Shown here piece by piece: positions 51,264 through 60,205 of a stretch of 64,000 bases of DNA (its first letter is position 1; every line of letters begins with the position of its first letter). The notes under the pieces are model-generated. The model made no database searches. It saw only the letters and a program-made list of their open reading frames with translations, and was not told where the DNA came from. Position numbers and translations under genes: made by a program. The DNA comes from Allomesorhizobium camelthorni (GTDB lineage Bacteria; Pseudomonadota; Alphaproteobacteria; Rhizobiales; Rhizobiaceae): the NCBI RefSeq assembly GCF_011045125.1, contig NZ_JAAKZF010000022.1:17351-81350 (forward strand). Direction: 5' to 3'.

Positions 51264-51286
51264 GCGGGAACCATTCGCCGTCGGGA

Positions 51287-51592
51287 TCACCGATCCGGCC
51301 GCGGCTTCACCACAACGTCCTTGTCCAGCAGCGCGGCTCCGACTTCCGCGACCAATCGATCTACCAATTCCTGCCATTCGGCTCTCCTTGCCTCTCGCAG
51401 CCCCGATGGGACCCCGTCGACCCTCGACAGCGCCAACTCGGCTTCCGCGAGTTCCTCGCACATGTCGCAAAAGGCCTCGCTTCGGGCCATCAGCCTGCGG
51501 ATCGCGAGTTCAAATTGCGGATATCGGCGAAGTGCCGCCGAAAGCGCTTCTCGCTTGTTAGACCCGCTTTCCGGTGCCATGGCGCGATCCAT
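51287..51592 (-). CDS. Small helical hypothetical protein
   Basis: 101 residues, mostly charged helix (ALRRYPQFELAIRRLMARSE, CDMCEELAEAELALSRVD, EWQELVDRLVAEVGAALLD), with a CDMC cysteine pair in the middle and no signal peptide. I do not recognise a family. It lies 23 bases upstream of the transporter-like gene in the same direction and downstream of the palindrome region shared with the divergent regulator, so it may be the first gene of the DUF1254 operon. No clear ribosome site; the ATG four codons in is an alternative. Confidence 0.5.
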   Translation of the reverse strand: MDRAMAPESGSNKREALSAALRRYPQFELAIRRLMARSEAFCDMCEELAEAELALSRVDGVPSGLREARRAEWQELVDRLVAEVGAALLDKDVVVKPRPDR

Positions 51593-51658
51593 TGATTGCG
51601 CCAGACTAGGCCTAGACTGTTGATGATGCGACCAGCAGTATGTAAGTTACGTGGGCGA

Positions 51659-51675
51659 CCATGTAATTTACATGG
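51659..51675. promoter_or_regulatory. Palindrome between the DUF1254 operon and the TPR regulator
   Basis: CCATGTAA-T-TTACATGG, a perfect 8-bp inverted repeat in an AT-rich gap, with related TTAC elements nearby (GTAAGTTACG at 51642-51651; CTTACTTAAGAACTTAC at about 51696-51712). It lies in the divergent promoter region and is a good candidate operator for the membrane-anchored regulator. Confidence 0.6.
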
Positions 51676-51734
51676 AAAAAGGCCGACAACGGTCGCTTAC
51701 TTAAGAACTTACTAAAGAACAAACGGGGGTTTCG

Positions 51735-53453
51735 GTGGTCCAGGCGGAAGCACCCGCGGCAAGGGAGCGGGGTCTCCCTGCGGAGGACTGTCGCGCCCAG
51801 CTTCACCGGATCTTGAACAGCGCCGACTTTGAGGCGACTGACCGCGAGCACCGTTTCCTCAGTCATGTGGTGGAAGAGACGCTGTCGGGACGCGGCGGCC
51901 GGATCAAGGCCTACTCGATCGCCGTCGAAGTGTTCGGCCGCGACGCATCCTTCGACCCTCAGTCGGATCCGATTGTCCGCATCGAGGCCGGCCATCTGCG
52001 TCGCTCGCTCGAGCGATACTATTTCACGGCGGGACAATCCGACGCAATTCTCATCACGATTCCGAAGGGCGGCTATGTCCCGTCCTTCTCGCTTCGACCG
52101 CAGCCGCCCGTTGCGGACGTACCGGAAACCTCCGTTGCTTCGGTTGCCGCTGCAATCTCAGCACGGCCGAAGGCGGCCGGGCTGTGGATAGGGCTTCTGG
52201 CGCTGGTTGCAGCAATGGCGATGGCTGCCGGCGCATGGTGGTGGAATCCGCCACAAACCAGCCCGGGCGCGCCCAAAATCCCCCGCGTGCTGGTCGAGAA
52301 GTTTGACGACCTGACCGGCACGCAAGCCTCGGCGGCCATAACGAGTGGATTGGCGCAGGAAGTCGCCGGGCAGCTTTCCAAGTTCAGAGACATCGTCGTC
52401 CTCCAGTCGGTCGAAACCGCACCAGGCAAAGAGACCTTGCCGCCGCGCTTCGTTCTTTCCGGAAGCGTAAATCTGGAACCGGACGCCTTCCGCCTTCAGG
52501 TAAGTTTTCGCAACCGGGCCGACGGCTCGATCCTTTGGGCAAACAGCTACAACGGACAAACGAAGGTCTCCGGAATTCTGGACGCCCAGGCCGACATAGC
52601 CCGGAACGTGGCGACAAGCCTTGCCCAATCCTATGGCGTGATTTCCCAGGCGGACGCGGCGCTGAATGTTTCGAATCCTCCCGACGATTGGGCTGCCTAC
52701 TCCTGCACGCTTTCCTACTATGCGTACCGGGTGAGCCTCGACCCCAAGGCCCGTGCTGAAGTGCGCGCGTGCCTGGAGAAGGCGGTCGAGCGGTTTCCGA
52801 ATTATGCGACGGCCTGGGCCTTGCTGGCGCATGTCACTATCGACGAAGTCCGATTCAGTTTTCCGGCTGACCCTGCCTCGTCACCGGCGGTCGGTCGTGC
52901 CTTGGCCATCGCCCGCCACGCGGTGGAGTTGGATCCTCGCAACGTGCGCGCCCTGCACGCCGAAATGTCCGCGCTTTTCTTCAGCAAGGAATTTGATGCG
53001 GGGAGGCGGGTGGGCGAGCAGGCTCTGGCGATCAATCCGAACGACACCGAACTCATGGGGGGCTTCGGGGCGCGCCTGGCCTTGTCAGGACGCTGGGACG
53101 ACGGTTGCCCGTTGGTGGAAGAGGCGCGTGACCGCAACCCGGGCCCGTTCGCGTACTACGAGTCTATACTGGCGCTATGCTCCTATTTCGGCGGGGATTA
53201 TGCGAAGGCCGCCATGTGGATCAAGAAGACAGCCGTTCCGAAAAATCCGCTCTACCACGCGATTGCGGCCGCGATCTTCGGCGAAGGCGGATACGAAATC
53301 GATGCCGAGCGCGAACGTGCCTGGCTGGAAGAAAATGAGCCGGCTTTGGTCAGGAACTTGCGGTTGGAGGTCTCGACGAGGCTTGCCCGTTCGGAAGACG
53401 CCGAGTTTTTCATTGGCTCGCTGAAGAAGGCTGGCCTCGCCATCGAGGACTGA
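51735..53453 (+). CDS. Membrane-anchored DNA-binding/TPR regulator
   Basis: 572 residues. Residues about 20-115 form the N-terminal domain common to alphaproteobacterial TPR 'adenylate-cyclase-like' proteins (REHRFLSHVVEETLSGRG, IKAYSIAVEVFGRD, DPIVRIEAGHLRRSLERYY, IPKGGYVPSF), thought to be a winged DNA-binding domain. One transmembrane helix follows (about 147-170, LWIGLLALVAAMAMAAGAWW). The periplasmic side has a FlgO/TolB-like alpha/beta domain (about 180-300) and TPR-like helices (about 330-540). The layout is that of a ToxR-like one-component membrane sensor. It is divergent from the DUF1254 operon and faces a palindrome. The GTG start is weakly supported. Confidence 0.8.
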   Translation: MVQAEAPAARERGLPAEDCRAQLHRILNSADFEATDREHRFLSHVVEETLSGRGGRIKAYSIAVEVFGRDASFDPQSDPIVRIEAGHLRRSLERYYFTAGQSDAILITIPKGGYVPSFSLRPQPPVADVPETSVASVAAAISARPKAAGLWIGLLALVAAMAMAAGAWWWNPPQTSPGAPKIPRVLVEKFDDLTGTQASAAITSGLAQEVAGQLSKFRDIVVLQSVETAPGKETLPPRFVLSGSVNLEPDAFRLQVSFRNRADGSILWANSYNGQTKVSGILDAQADIARNVATSLAQSYGVISQADAALNVSNPPDDWAAYSCTLSYYAYRVSLDPKARAEVRACLEKAVERFPNYATAWALLAHVTIDEVRFSFPADPASSPAVGRALAIARHAVELDPRNVRALHAEMSALFFSKEFDAGRRVGEQALAINPNDTELMGGFGARLALSGRWDDGCPLVEEARDRNPGPFAYYESILALCSYFGGDYAKAAMWIKKTAVPKNPLYHAIAAAIFGEGGYEIDAERERAWLEENEPALVRNLRLEVSTRLARSEDAEFFIGSLKKAGLAIED

Positions 53454-53730
53454 CTCCCTCCTGGCTCAGCCCAATTCCGCCTGTAGGTTACAGTAAATTA
53501 CCTCCCGCTCCGAAGCAGAATGCGCCAACCTCCAGATCGGCCAAGCACGCTGGGACAACCACCTGCCAAATGGAGAGAGACAATCGCACGAGCGCGGAAG
53601 CGAGCGCACTCGACACGCCGGGCGGGCGAACTGATCACCATCCGGCTCCGGTGCAGATGAAGTTCTAAAACGCCGGGTATTCCGACCAGACCTACCCGCA
53701 GTGCCGCAAATTCAATTGAGGGAGTTATCA

Positions 53731-54153
53731 ATGGCAACTCGTAACATGCTTGCAGGAGCGGTCCTGATGGCCGCCTTCGGCGCGGCCGGCATTGCCCATG
53801 CGCAGACGATCAGCTTTGCCGATGCCGCGACCGCCCTGACCCAGGACTGCGGCGCGGACATCAAGAAGCTCTGCAGAGGCATCAATCTCGGCAACCATCA
53901 GATCCAGACGTGCCTGGAAAAGCATCAGGCGAAGGTGTCGCCAACTTGCATCTCCACCCTGGCCGACATCACCGTTTCGATCGAGCGGCGGCTCGCGGCG
54001 CAAGCCGGCGTTTTCAAGGTATGCGGCGCGGATGCGGCGACATTGTGCAAGGGCGTCAAGGGTGAGGCGCACCTCCTTCAATGCCTCATCAAGACCAAGC
54101 GCATCGACAGCCAGAAGTGCAATCAAGCAATAACCGACGCCGGATGGCGCTGA
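53731..54153 (+). CDS. Exported cysteine-rich repeat protein (GLG1-like)
   Basis: 140 residues. Signal peptide (LAGAVLMAAFGAAGIAHAQ), then two similar units of about 55 residues with regularly spaced cysteines: DCGADIKKLCRGINLGN with TCLEKH and TCISTL, and VCGADAATLCKGVKGEA with QCLIKTK and KCNQAI. This C-x(6)-C...C...C pattern resembles the cysteine-rich GLG1 repeat family. All eight mature cysteines can pair, as expected in the periplasm. GAGGGAG precedes the ATG. The OmpA-like gene follows 25 bases later. The upstream gap 53454-53730 shows no gene, only TTAC-rich repeats near 53486-53505. Confidence 0.82.
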   Translation: MATRNMLAGAVLMAAFGAAGIAHAQTISFADAATALTQDCGADIKKLCRGINLGNHQIQTCLEKHQAKVSPTCISTLADITVSIERRLAAQAGVFKVCGADAATLCKGVKGEAHLLQCLIKTKRIDSQKCNQAITDAGWR

Positions 54154-54178
54154 GCCGGTCCGAAGGGGAGAAGCAAAA

Positions 54179-54748
54179 ATGTTCTTACGTCGAAGCTTTG
54201 CCGGCCTGACGCTGGCCCTCATATTCGCCGCTGGCTCCGCCGAGGCTCAACAACTCAGCGACCACCAACTGATCCAGAGCCTGGGCAAGGTCAAGGCGGC
54301 CGCGCCGGCCATTGACATCACCCTTTTGATCGACGAGGCGAATGCCAATGTCGGAAAGGGCGTCGCCGGCCTGCCGAACTGGAGCCAGCTTACACACCTT
54401 CCGCAGTTTGCGGTCGAGATCGATTTCGAGAATAATTCGATTGCGATCGAGCCTGAATCCTATCGGACGATCGGACTGATCGCCGATGCGCTCCACCATC
54501 CGCTGCTGCGCCACTACAAGTTCCTTGTCGTGGGGCACACTAACGCCACCGGCAAGCCCGAGCACAATCTCGAACTCAGCCTCAAGCGCGCCGACTCCAT
54601 CATGACCGCCCTGGCAACCACATTCGCGGTGCCGGCAAACCGTCTCGTCGCCATTGGCGTCGGGCAAGAACTGCCGCTCGCCTCAACCGACCCGAAAGCC
54701 GCAGTCAATCGGCGGGTACAGCTCATCAATCTTGGACTGGTGGAATAA
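54179..54748 (+). CDS. OmpA-like peptidoglycan-associated protein
   Basis: 189 residues. Signal peptide (FAGLTLALIFAAGSAEAQ), a short linker, then a C-terminal OmpA domain: VEIDFENNSIAIEPESYRTI, FLVVGHTNATGKPEHNLELS, KRADSIMTALATTF and VPANRLVAIGVGQELPLAS, with the peptidoglycan-binding Asp/Arg region partly changed (HTNATGKPEHN in place of HTDxxGxxxYN). AGGGGAG precedes the ATG. It anchors the envelope to peptidoglycan, presumably together with the other exported products of this cluster. Confidence 0.88.
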   Translation: MFLRRSFAGLTLALIFAAGSAEAQQLSDHQLIQSLGKVKAAAPAIDITLLIDEANANVGKGVAGLPNWSQLTHLPQFAVEIDFENNSIAIEPESYRTIGLIADALHHPLLRHYKFLVVGHTNATGKPEHNLELSLKRADSIMTALATTFAVPANRLVAIGVGQELPLASTDPKAAVNRRVQLINLGLVE

Positions 54749-54810
54749 ATCGCTCCGACGAAGCAAAAAAATGCGCGAATGTTCATGTCAGAAGTCATAT
54801 GGAGGCTGCA

Positions 54811-55584
54811 ATGAGATGTCGTGTCGGCAAAGCTGGAATTTTAATGGCCCTGTTCCTGGCTTCCTTTTCGGTCGAAAGGGCCTTCGCACAGGCTGAAGTC
54901 GAGGCAGACGCCGCCAAGGTTCTTGGCGCAATGTCCGAGTATCTTGGTTCGCTCCAACGCTTCTCAGTCGACTACGACGTGGAGACGGAGGTCGTGTCCT
55001 ACGACGGGCAGAAGCTTCAGTTCGCCAGCTCGGGTGAGATAAAAGTGCAAAGGCCCGACAAGCTTCACGCATCCCGCAAAGGCGCGATTGCCGACCTGGA
55101 GCTGATCCTCGACGGCAGCGCGCTGACGCTCTACGGTAAAAAAGCGAATACGTTCTTCCAACTGCCCGCCACAACCATCGACCAAGCTGTCGATGCCCTT
55201 CGCAACGATGTTGGTTTCGATGCGCCCGGAGCCGACCTTCTCTCCGAGAAGCCCTTGCAGCACGCTGAAACGGATACCGCCAGCGGCACGCACGTCGGCA
55301 TGGCGTTTCTCGACGGCGTTCAGGTCCACCATCTCGCTTTCCGAGGCAGGGAGGTCGACTGGCAGCTTTGGGTGAGCGACGGCGAAAAACCCTTGCCGCT
55401 CAAATATGTCATTACAAGCAAATGGGTTGCAGCCTCTCCCGAATATTCGATCGAGTTCAGAAACTGGAACACCGCGCCGTCGATTGATGACTCCAGCTTC
55501 GTCTTCAAACCTTCAAAGGATGCCAAGAAGCTCGAAACGTTTTCCGTTGACGAGATCGGCGAAATCGAGATGGTCAAGGAGTGA
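54811..55584 (+). CDS. DUF2092 exported protein
   Basis: 257 residues. Signal peptide (GILMALFLASFSVERAFAQ), then a LolA/LppX-like beta half-barrel of the DUF2092 family: LGAMSEYLGSLQRFSVDYDV, SGEIKVQRPDKLHASRKGA, TLYGKKANTFFQLPAT, VHHLAFRGREVDWQLWVSDG, and a C-terminal FVFKPSKDAKKLE. Such folds bind lipid or hydrophobic ligands, but no function is established. ATG at 54811 is preceded by GGAGG, whose first bases overlap an upstream ATG. The next gene starts at its stop codon. Confidence 0.88.
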   Translation: MRCRVGKAGILMALFLASFSVERAFAQAEVEADAAKVLGAMSEYLGSLQRFSVDYDVETEVVSYDGQKLQFASSGEIKVQRPDKLHASRKGAIADLELILDGSALTLYGKKANTFFQLPATTIDQAVDALRNDVGFDAPGADLLSEKPLQHAETDTASGTHVGMAFLDGVQVHHLAFRGREVDWQLWVSDGEKPLPLKYVITSKWVAASPEYSIEFRNWNTAPSIDDSSFVFKPSKDAKKLETFSVDEIGEIEMVKE

Positions 55585-55589
55585 TGACG

Positions 55590-55910
55590 ATGAGACTCAC
55601 ACTTCGCAATACAGCTATTTTTGCTTTGTCCTTGCTGACGTTCATCGAGGTCGATCCGGTGTCAGTCGTGACAAACGGTTCTCTTGTGCCGGATGCGAAT
55701 GCCCGGATAGGACGCCCTGCCACTCCGGGCAGCGTCGCTGGCGTGGCCCGCCGCACGACCCGGCGGACTGTTCGTCGGTCGGCAATCTACATCAGCGCGC
55801 TCCCTGCGGGCTGCGCACGGGTAACCGTCTACGGCACATTGGTTTGGCGATGCGGCGGGACCTATTATCAGTCCTCAGGGTCGAGATACGTCGTCGTCTA
55901 TGTGGACTAG
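55590..55910 (+). CDS. Small exported basic protein
   Basis: 106 residues with an N-terminal hydrophobic segment (NTAIFALSLLTFIEV), an Arg/Thr-rich middle (ARRTTRRTVRRS) and a C-terminal YISALPAGCARVTVYGTLVW with YYQSSGSRYVVVYVD. The two-cysteine, Tyr-rich end resembles small uncharacterised exported proteins seen near DUF2092 genes. The ATG at 55590 is 8 bases from AAGGAG; ATG 55584 overlaps the DUF2092 stop. The stop overlaps the start of the DUF900 gene, so the three are translationally coupled. Confidence 0.75.
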   Translation: MRLTLRNTAIFALSLLTFIEVDPVSVVTNGSLVPDANARIGRPATPGSVAGVARRTTRRTVRRSAIYISALPAGCARVTVYGTLVWRCGGTYYQSSGSRYVVVYVD

Positions 55911-57246
55911 CGGCCGCTCCCGAAGCTCTCTCGATCGCGTTGGTTCGGCTTCCCTTGCTGGACGCGCCGAAAGAATTTTGGCGGCCGTTGTCCTGCTCGC
56001 CCTTCTGGAGGGCTGCGCCAGCCGCCCGACGGGTGTCCTGTCGCCAGTAGCCGACACCTCTCCGACTAACAGCACGGTCGAAATGCTGGTTGCGACAACT
56101 CGCGGCCGGGCTTCGAAACCCGGCGAGATGTTCGCCGGGGAACGCGGAATGACACCGTCCTTCGCGGAGATCACCGTGTCGATTCCGCCGGACGATGTCC
56201 GCAAGATTGGCGAGGTCGCCTGGCCAAAGAAACTGCCCTCGAATCCCGCTACCGATTTTGCGACCCTGCGGGCGGAGGAAGTCTCTCGGGATACGGCCGA
56301 AAATTGGCTCAAGACGTCTGTTTCGCAGAGTTCGGATCGCAGCGTCCTTGTCTTCATCCACGGCTTCAACAACCGGTTCGAGGACTCGGTCTATCGTTTC
56401 GCCCAAATCGTTCACGATTCCGGGACGCGCAGCGTTCCCGTGCTGGTCACCTGGCCGTCGCGGGGGAGTCTTCTCGCCTATGGATACGACCGCGAAAGCA
56501 CCAACTATACGCGCAACGCATTGGAGAACCTGTTTCAGTATCTAGCGCGTGATCCCGACGTTAAAGAAGTTTCCGTCCTGGCCCACTCGATGGGAAACTG
56601 GCTGGCGCTGGAGTCTCTTCGGCAGATGGCGATCCGCAATGGCCGTCTCCCGCCAAAATTCAAGAACGTCATGCTGGCAGCGCCCGACGTCGACGTCGAC
56701 GTTTTCCGGTCGCAGATCGCCGACATGGGAGCTCCGCGCCCACAATTTACGCTGTTTGTCTCGCGTGACGATCGGGCCTTGGCGGTATCGCGGCGCGTCT
56801 GGGGAGATGTGGCCCGGCTGGGTTCGATCGATCCGGAGCAGGAGCCATACAGGACCGAGCTCGCGGCCAACGACATCACGGTCATCGATCTTACCAAGAT
56901 CCAAGCTGGCGATGATCTTCATCACAGCAAATTTGCCGAGTCGCCCGAGATCGTGCAACTCATCGGCACCCGCCTCTCGAGCGGCCAGGCGTTGAGCGAC
57001 AATCGGCTGGGCCTTGGGGACCACATCGTCACCGCGACTGCGGGTGTGGCGCATGCGGCAGGCACTACGGCGGGACTGGTGATTGCCGCTCCGGTCGCGG
57101 TGGTCGACCAGAATACGCGGGACAACTTTGCCAACCACGTGGGAGCGCTGGCCGCAACTGTGCCTGGTGGACCAGCAAACGAGAACCCGGTCAGCACCGA
57201 TTGCAATTCCAGGAAAGCCGCCGCGACCAAGGTATGTGACCGGTAA
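55900..57246 (+). CDS. DUF900 alpha/beta-hydrolase lipoprotein
   Basis: 448 residues. An N-terminal hydrophobic segment ends in a lipobox (VVLLALLEGC), so the protein is probably lipid-anchored. The hydrolase domain has SVLVFIHGFNNRFEDSVYRF (oxyanion region), VPVLVTWPSRGSLLAYGYD, the nucleophile elbow VLAHSMGNWLALESL, and an acid/His end (DDLHHSKFAESPEIVQLI). The last 90 residues are Ala/Val-rich and unmatched. DUF900 enzymes are esterase- or lipase-like with unknown substrates. The ATG overlaps the upstream stop by 11 bases. Confidence 0.88.
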   Translation: MWTSGRSRSSLDRVGSASLAGRAERILAAVVLLALLEGCASRPTGVLSPVADTSPTNSTVEMLVATTRGRASKPGEMFAGERGMTPSFAEITVSIPPDDVRKIGEVAWPKKLPSNPATDFATLRAEEVSRDTAENWLKTSVSQSSDRSVLVFIHGFNNRFEDSVYRFAQIVHDSGTRSVPVLVTWPSRGSLLAYGYDRESTNYTRNALENLFQYLARDPDVKEVSVLAHSMGNWLALESLRQMAIRNGRLPPKFKNVMLAAPDVDVDVFRSQIADMGAPRPQFTLFVSRDDRALAVSRRVWGDVARLGSIDPEQEPYRTELAANDITVIDLTKIQAGDDLHHSKFAESPEIVQLIGTRLSSGQALSDNRLGLGDHIVTATAGVAHAAGTTAGLVIAAPVAVVDQNTRDNFANHVGALAATVPGGPANENPVSTDCNSRKAAATKVCDR

Positions 57247-57269
57247 CAAGCTACAATTGGAGGGGAATT

Positions 57270-58061
57270 ATGAAATTTGGCCTGGCTTCTACTCTCGCCT
57301 GTGTCGGCCTGCTGTTTGCCGGTGGGGCCAAAGCTGCCGACGTTTATTCGCCTGTGACGCCGGAAACCCAACAAGTCGTGACCGAGCAGGGCTGGACGTT
57401 CTCGGCCGCCCCTTATTTCTGGGCGGCGGGCATATCCGGGGACGTCGGGCAGTTCGGGCTGCCGCCAGTCGAGGTCGATGCGAGTTTCGGCGACATCTTC
57501 GATCACCTGGATTTTGGGGCCATGGCGATCGGCGAGGCGCGATACGACCGCTACAGCATCTTCGGCGACATCATGTACTCCAAGATCTCCGGCTCCACCG
57601 GAACGCCACGAGGCATTCTTGCCTCAAGCGTCGAGGTATCCTCGGAAACATTTGCCGGGTTGATCGGGGCCGGCTACGCGCTCCTTGAAGACACTTCCGG
57701 ACGGCTTGAAGTCGTCGGCGGGGCCAGGGTGTGGTCGGTCGACACCGACATCTCCTTCAGCGGCGGCATTCTCGACGGCGTCTCGCGAAGTGACGGCGCG
57801 ACCTGGGTGGATGCCGTGGCGGGCCTTCGAGGAAATTACGCGATCACACCCCAGATCTATTTGACCGGATGGGGCCTAGTTGGGGCAGGTGGAGCCGATA
57901 TCGACTGGGACGTCGCTGGGGCAGTCGGCTACCGCTTCAACGAGAAGATTTCGGCGGTGGCAGGTTACCGCGCCCTGGGCGTCGACTACAGCAACGACGA
58001 CGGATTTATCTTCGATGTCGTCCAGCAAGGTCCAATTCTCGGAATGGTGGTGCAATTTTAA
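57270..58061 (+). CDS. Outer-membrane beta-barrel protein
   Basis: 263 residues. Signal peptide (STLACVGLLFAGGAKAA) and eight or more amphipathic strands: GWTFSAAPYFWAAGISGDVG, MAIGEARYDRYSIFGDIMYS, LEVVGGARVWSVDTDISF, VAGLRGNYAITPQIYLTGWG, AVGYRFNEKISAVAGYRALG, with C-terminal GPILGMVVQF ending in the Phe typical of Bam-assembled barrels. GGAGGGG precedes the ATG. It closes the exported-protein cluster 53731-58061. Confidence 0.88.
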   Translation: MKFGLASTLACVGLLFAGGAKAADVYSPVTPETQQVVTEQGWTFSAAPYFWAAGISGDVGQFGLPPVEVDASFGDIFDHLDFGAMAIGEARYDRYSIFGDIMYSKISGSTGTPRGILASSVEVSSETFAGLIGAGYALLEDTSGRLEVVGGARVWSVDTDISFSGGILDGVSRSDGATWVDAVAGLRGNYAITPQIYLTGWGLVGAGGADIDWDVAGAVGYRFNEKISAVAGYRALGVDYSNDDGFIFDVVQQGPILGMVVQF

Positions 58062-58753
58062 GGTGGCGAAGCTCCAGACCGCTGCGACTCCGCGTTTGCC
58101 TTCGGCCGCGATTGGCCGGGACTGCCAAGGGCCGGTGGATGACCGTTATCCCATCGCAAAATTGCCGCTCAACTAGCAGACCGGAATGTCTGCAGTTGGC
58201 GCTTCTTTCGCGTTTCTCGCAAGGGAAGGTAAGGCAGAAAACCGCCCGATTGGTACTAGAACGCCCGATTGCGGTGTAATCCGAGCCGATCCGCCGGCCG
58301 GCTTGGTCGCGCCATGTGTGGACGTTGGAGGCGATCGTTCTCAGTGGCTGCTACCCGGCCTTTTCCTGCCTTACGTGACGACGACATTTTGCAAGCCCTA
58401 AAAAAGAACGGCAAGCGGCCTCATGCTTTTTGGCACGTGCAAGGCGAGTCAAAGGGCATTGCCACGTCTGCCGTGCCGGAAAACTTACGCCTCGGACACC
58501 TTCGACTATTAAAGTACGTGCCTTCGCTGAAATGGGCCGGCGCGACGATTGCTATGACAAAAGGCTCATTGCGGATGATAGGGTGTTGTATTGTCGCGCT
58601 AGCCCATATGGCAGCTTGTCGCTGCTGCGGAGGCAGCCATGCAACCAGAATCGGGCTGGTGCGTAATTCCGCCGGCCTGATTTTGTATGCTGGCCCATAT
58701 CGCAATTCGACGCATCGAGATGTCGCAATCGGAATCGGGAACGCAGATTACGC
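58062..58753. other. 692-base gap without a supported gene
   Basis: Open frames on both strands reach 60-160 codons, but none has a ribosome site or a recognised family. The stretch 58550-58750 is lower in GC than its surroundings and could be remnant DNA. No terminal repeats were found. Confidence 0.45.
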
Positions 58754-59923
58754 ATGATTGTCCCTCACAATTCGACCGGGCAGCCCTGGCGCCGTCCGAT
58801 GCCGGCCCGCGATCCCAACGAGGTGCACCGGCAGGCATCATTTCTGGAACTGTTCTTCGACTTGTGCTTCGTCATCGCTGTCGCCCAAGCGGCCTCATCG
58901 CTGCACCACGCGTTGGCTGAGGAGCATTTCGCAGCCGGCATCCTCAGTTATCTGACCGTATTCTTCGCAATCTGGTGGGCCTGGATGAATTTCACCTGGT
59001 TCGCCTCTTCGTACGACAATGATGACGTACCCTACCGGGTCGCGGCGATGGTGCAGATTGTGGGCGCGCTGATCCTGGCGGCCGGGGTGCCACGCGCCTT
59101 TGAGATCCACCAGTTCGATGTCGTCTTTCTAGGCTATGCCGTCATGCGCGTGGGGCTGGTCGCTCTGTGGCTGCGCGCCGCCATGGGCGATACGGCCCGG
59201 CGTATCACCGCTCTGCGCTACGCTGGCGGCATCTCCGCAGCTATGATCGGCTGGGCAGTCATGCTTTTCTCCGGCGAATGGCCGCTTTGGGGCTGGTGGC
59301 TCATGGCGGCCGTCGAAATGACGGTGCCGATCTGGGCGGAACGCGGCGGCAACACACCCTGGCATCCTCACCATATTGCTGAGCGTTACGGGCTGTTCAC
59401 GATCATCGTGCTGGGCGAGTCTGTCCTTGCCACCACGCTCGCCGTCCAGTCAGCCCTTGGCGATCAGGGAGCCTCGCCCGCACTGCTCCGGATCATAGGA
59501 GGTGGACTGCTCATCGTTTTTTCCCTCTGGTGGTTGTATTTCGCCAAACCGGCGCAACGGTTCCTAACGTCCAACCGACTGGCGTTCCTATGGGGCTACG
59601 GCCATTATTTCATCTTTGCATCGGTAGCTGCCGTGGGTGCCGGTCTCGCCGTAAATGTTGACCACGTCACCGGCCATTCGGCGTTGAGCAATACAGCGGC
59701 GGGAGCGGCGGTCACGGTGCCTGTGGCCGTCTATCTCTTTGTTTTGTGGATGCTGCATATCCGGCCCCATCGGACGGGTCTTGCCTCTGCCCTCCTGTTT
59801 CTGGCCACCGTCGCTGTGATCCTTGTGGCCACGTTCAGCCCTTGGCCAATTCCGATTGCTGGCTTGGCGACCGCGGCTTTGGTAGCCATTTCTGTCGCTC
59901 TGTCAGCCCATCTACAGCGATAG
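58754..59923 (+). CDS. ltrA: Low-temperature-requirement A (LtrA) family membrane protein
   Basis: 389 residues with about eleven hydrophobic segments. The LtrA start HRQASFLELFFDLCFVIAVA, the loop HHALAEEHFAAGILSYLTV, WWAWMNFTWFASSYDNDD and ERYGLFTIIVLGESVLATT are diagnostic. The family was named for a Listeria gene needed at low temperature; its biochemical role is unknown. The ATG at 58754 gives a short basic lead; ATG 58799 is an alternative. The gene is monocistronic. Confidence 0.9.
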   Translation: MIVPHNSTGQPWRRPMPARDPNEVHRQASFLELFFDLCFVIAVAQAASSLHHALAEEHFAAGILSYLTVFFAIWWAWMNFTWFASSYDNDDVPYRVAAMVQIVGALILAAGVPRAFEIHQFDVVFLGYAVMRVGLVALWLRAAMGDTARRITALRYAGGISAAMIGWAVMLFSGEWPLWGWWLMAAVEMTVPIWAERGGNTPWHPHHIAERYGLFTIIVLGESVLATTLAVQSALGDQGASPALLRIIGGGLLIVFSLWWLYFAKPAQRFLTSNRLAFLWGYGHYFIFASVAAVGAGLAVNVDHVTGHSALSNTAAGAAVTVPVAVYLFVLWMLHIRPHRTGLASALLFLATVAVILVATFSPWPIPIAGLATAALVAISVALSAHLQR

Positions 59924-60205
59924 GTTACCGGCAACGTCGGAATCGATCGCCGCACGCACTTTGGAAGACAGCCGCAAGGTGACTCAGAAGCCGGCAGCGC
60001 ATCGCGTGCCGATTTTGCAACGGCGGGGGTTCCGCATCCCGAGGCGCCAAATCCGCTGCTCTTCGCCTAACCCAAATTCGCCTTCCCGACCGTCACCATC
60101 GCCGGTGGCGGCGACGCGAGTGCCGCGATCGCGTGACGTCACGGAGGTCGGCAACGGGTCACGACCGGCCGATGCGGCCGGCTGCCTTGCACGTCGTTCC
60201 TGACA

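Noticed and set aside
58269..58757. 162-codon plus-strand frame before ltrA
   Set aside because: No start signals and no recognisable domain; it overlaps the ltrA start.
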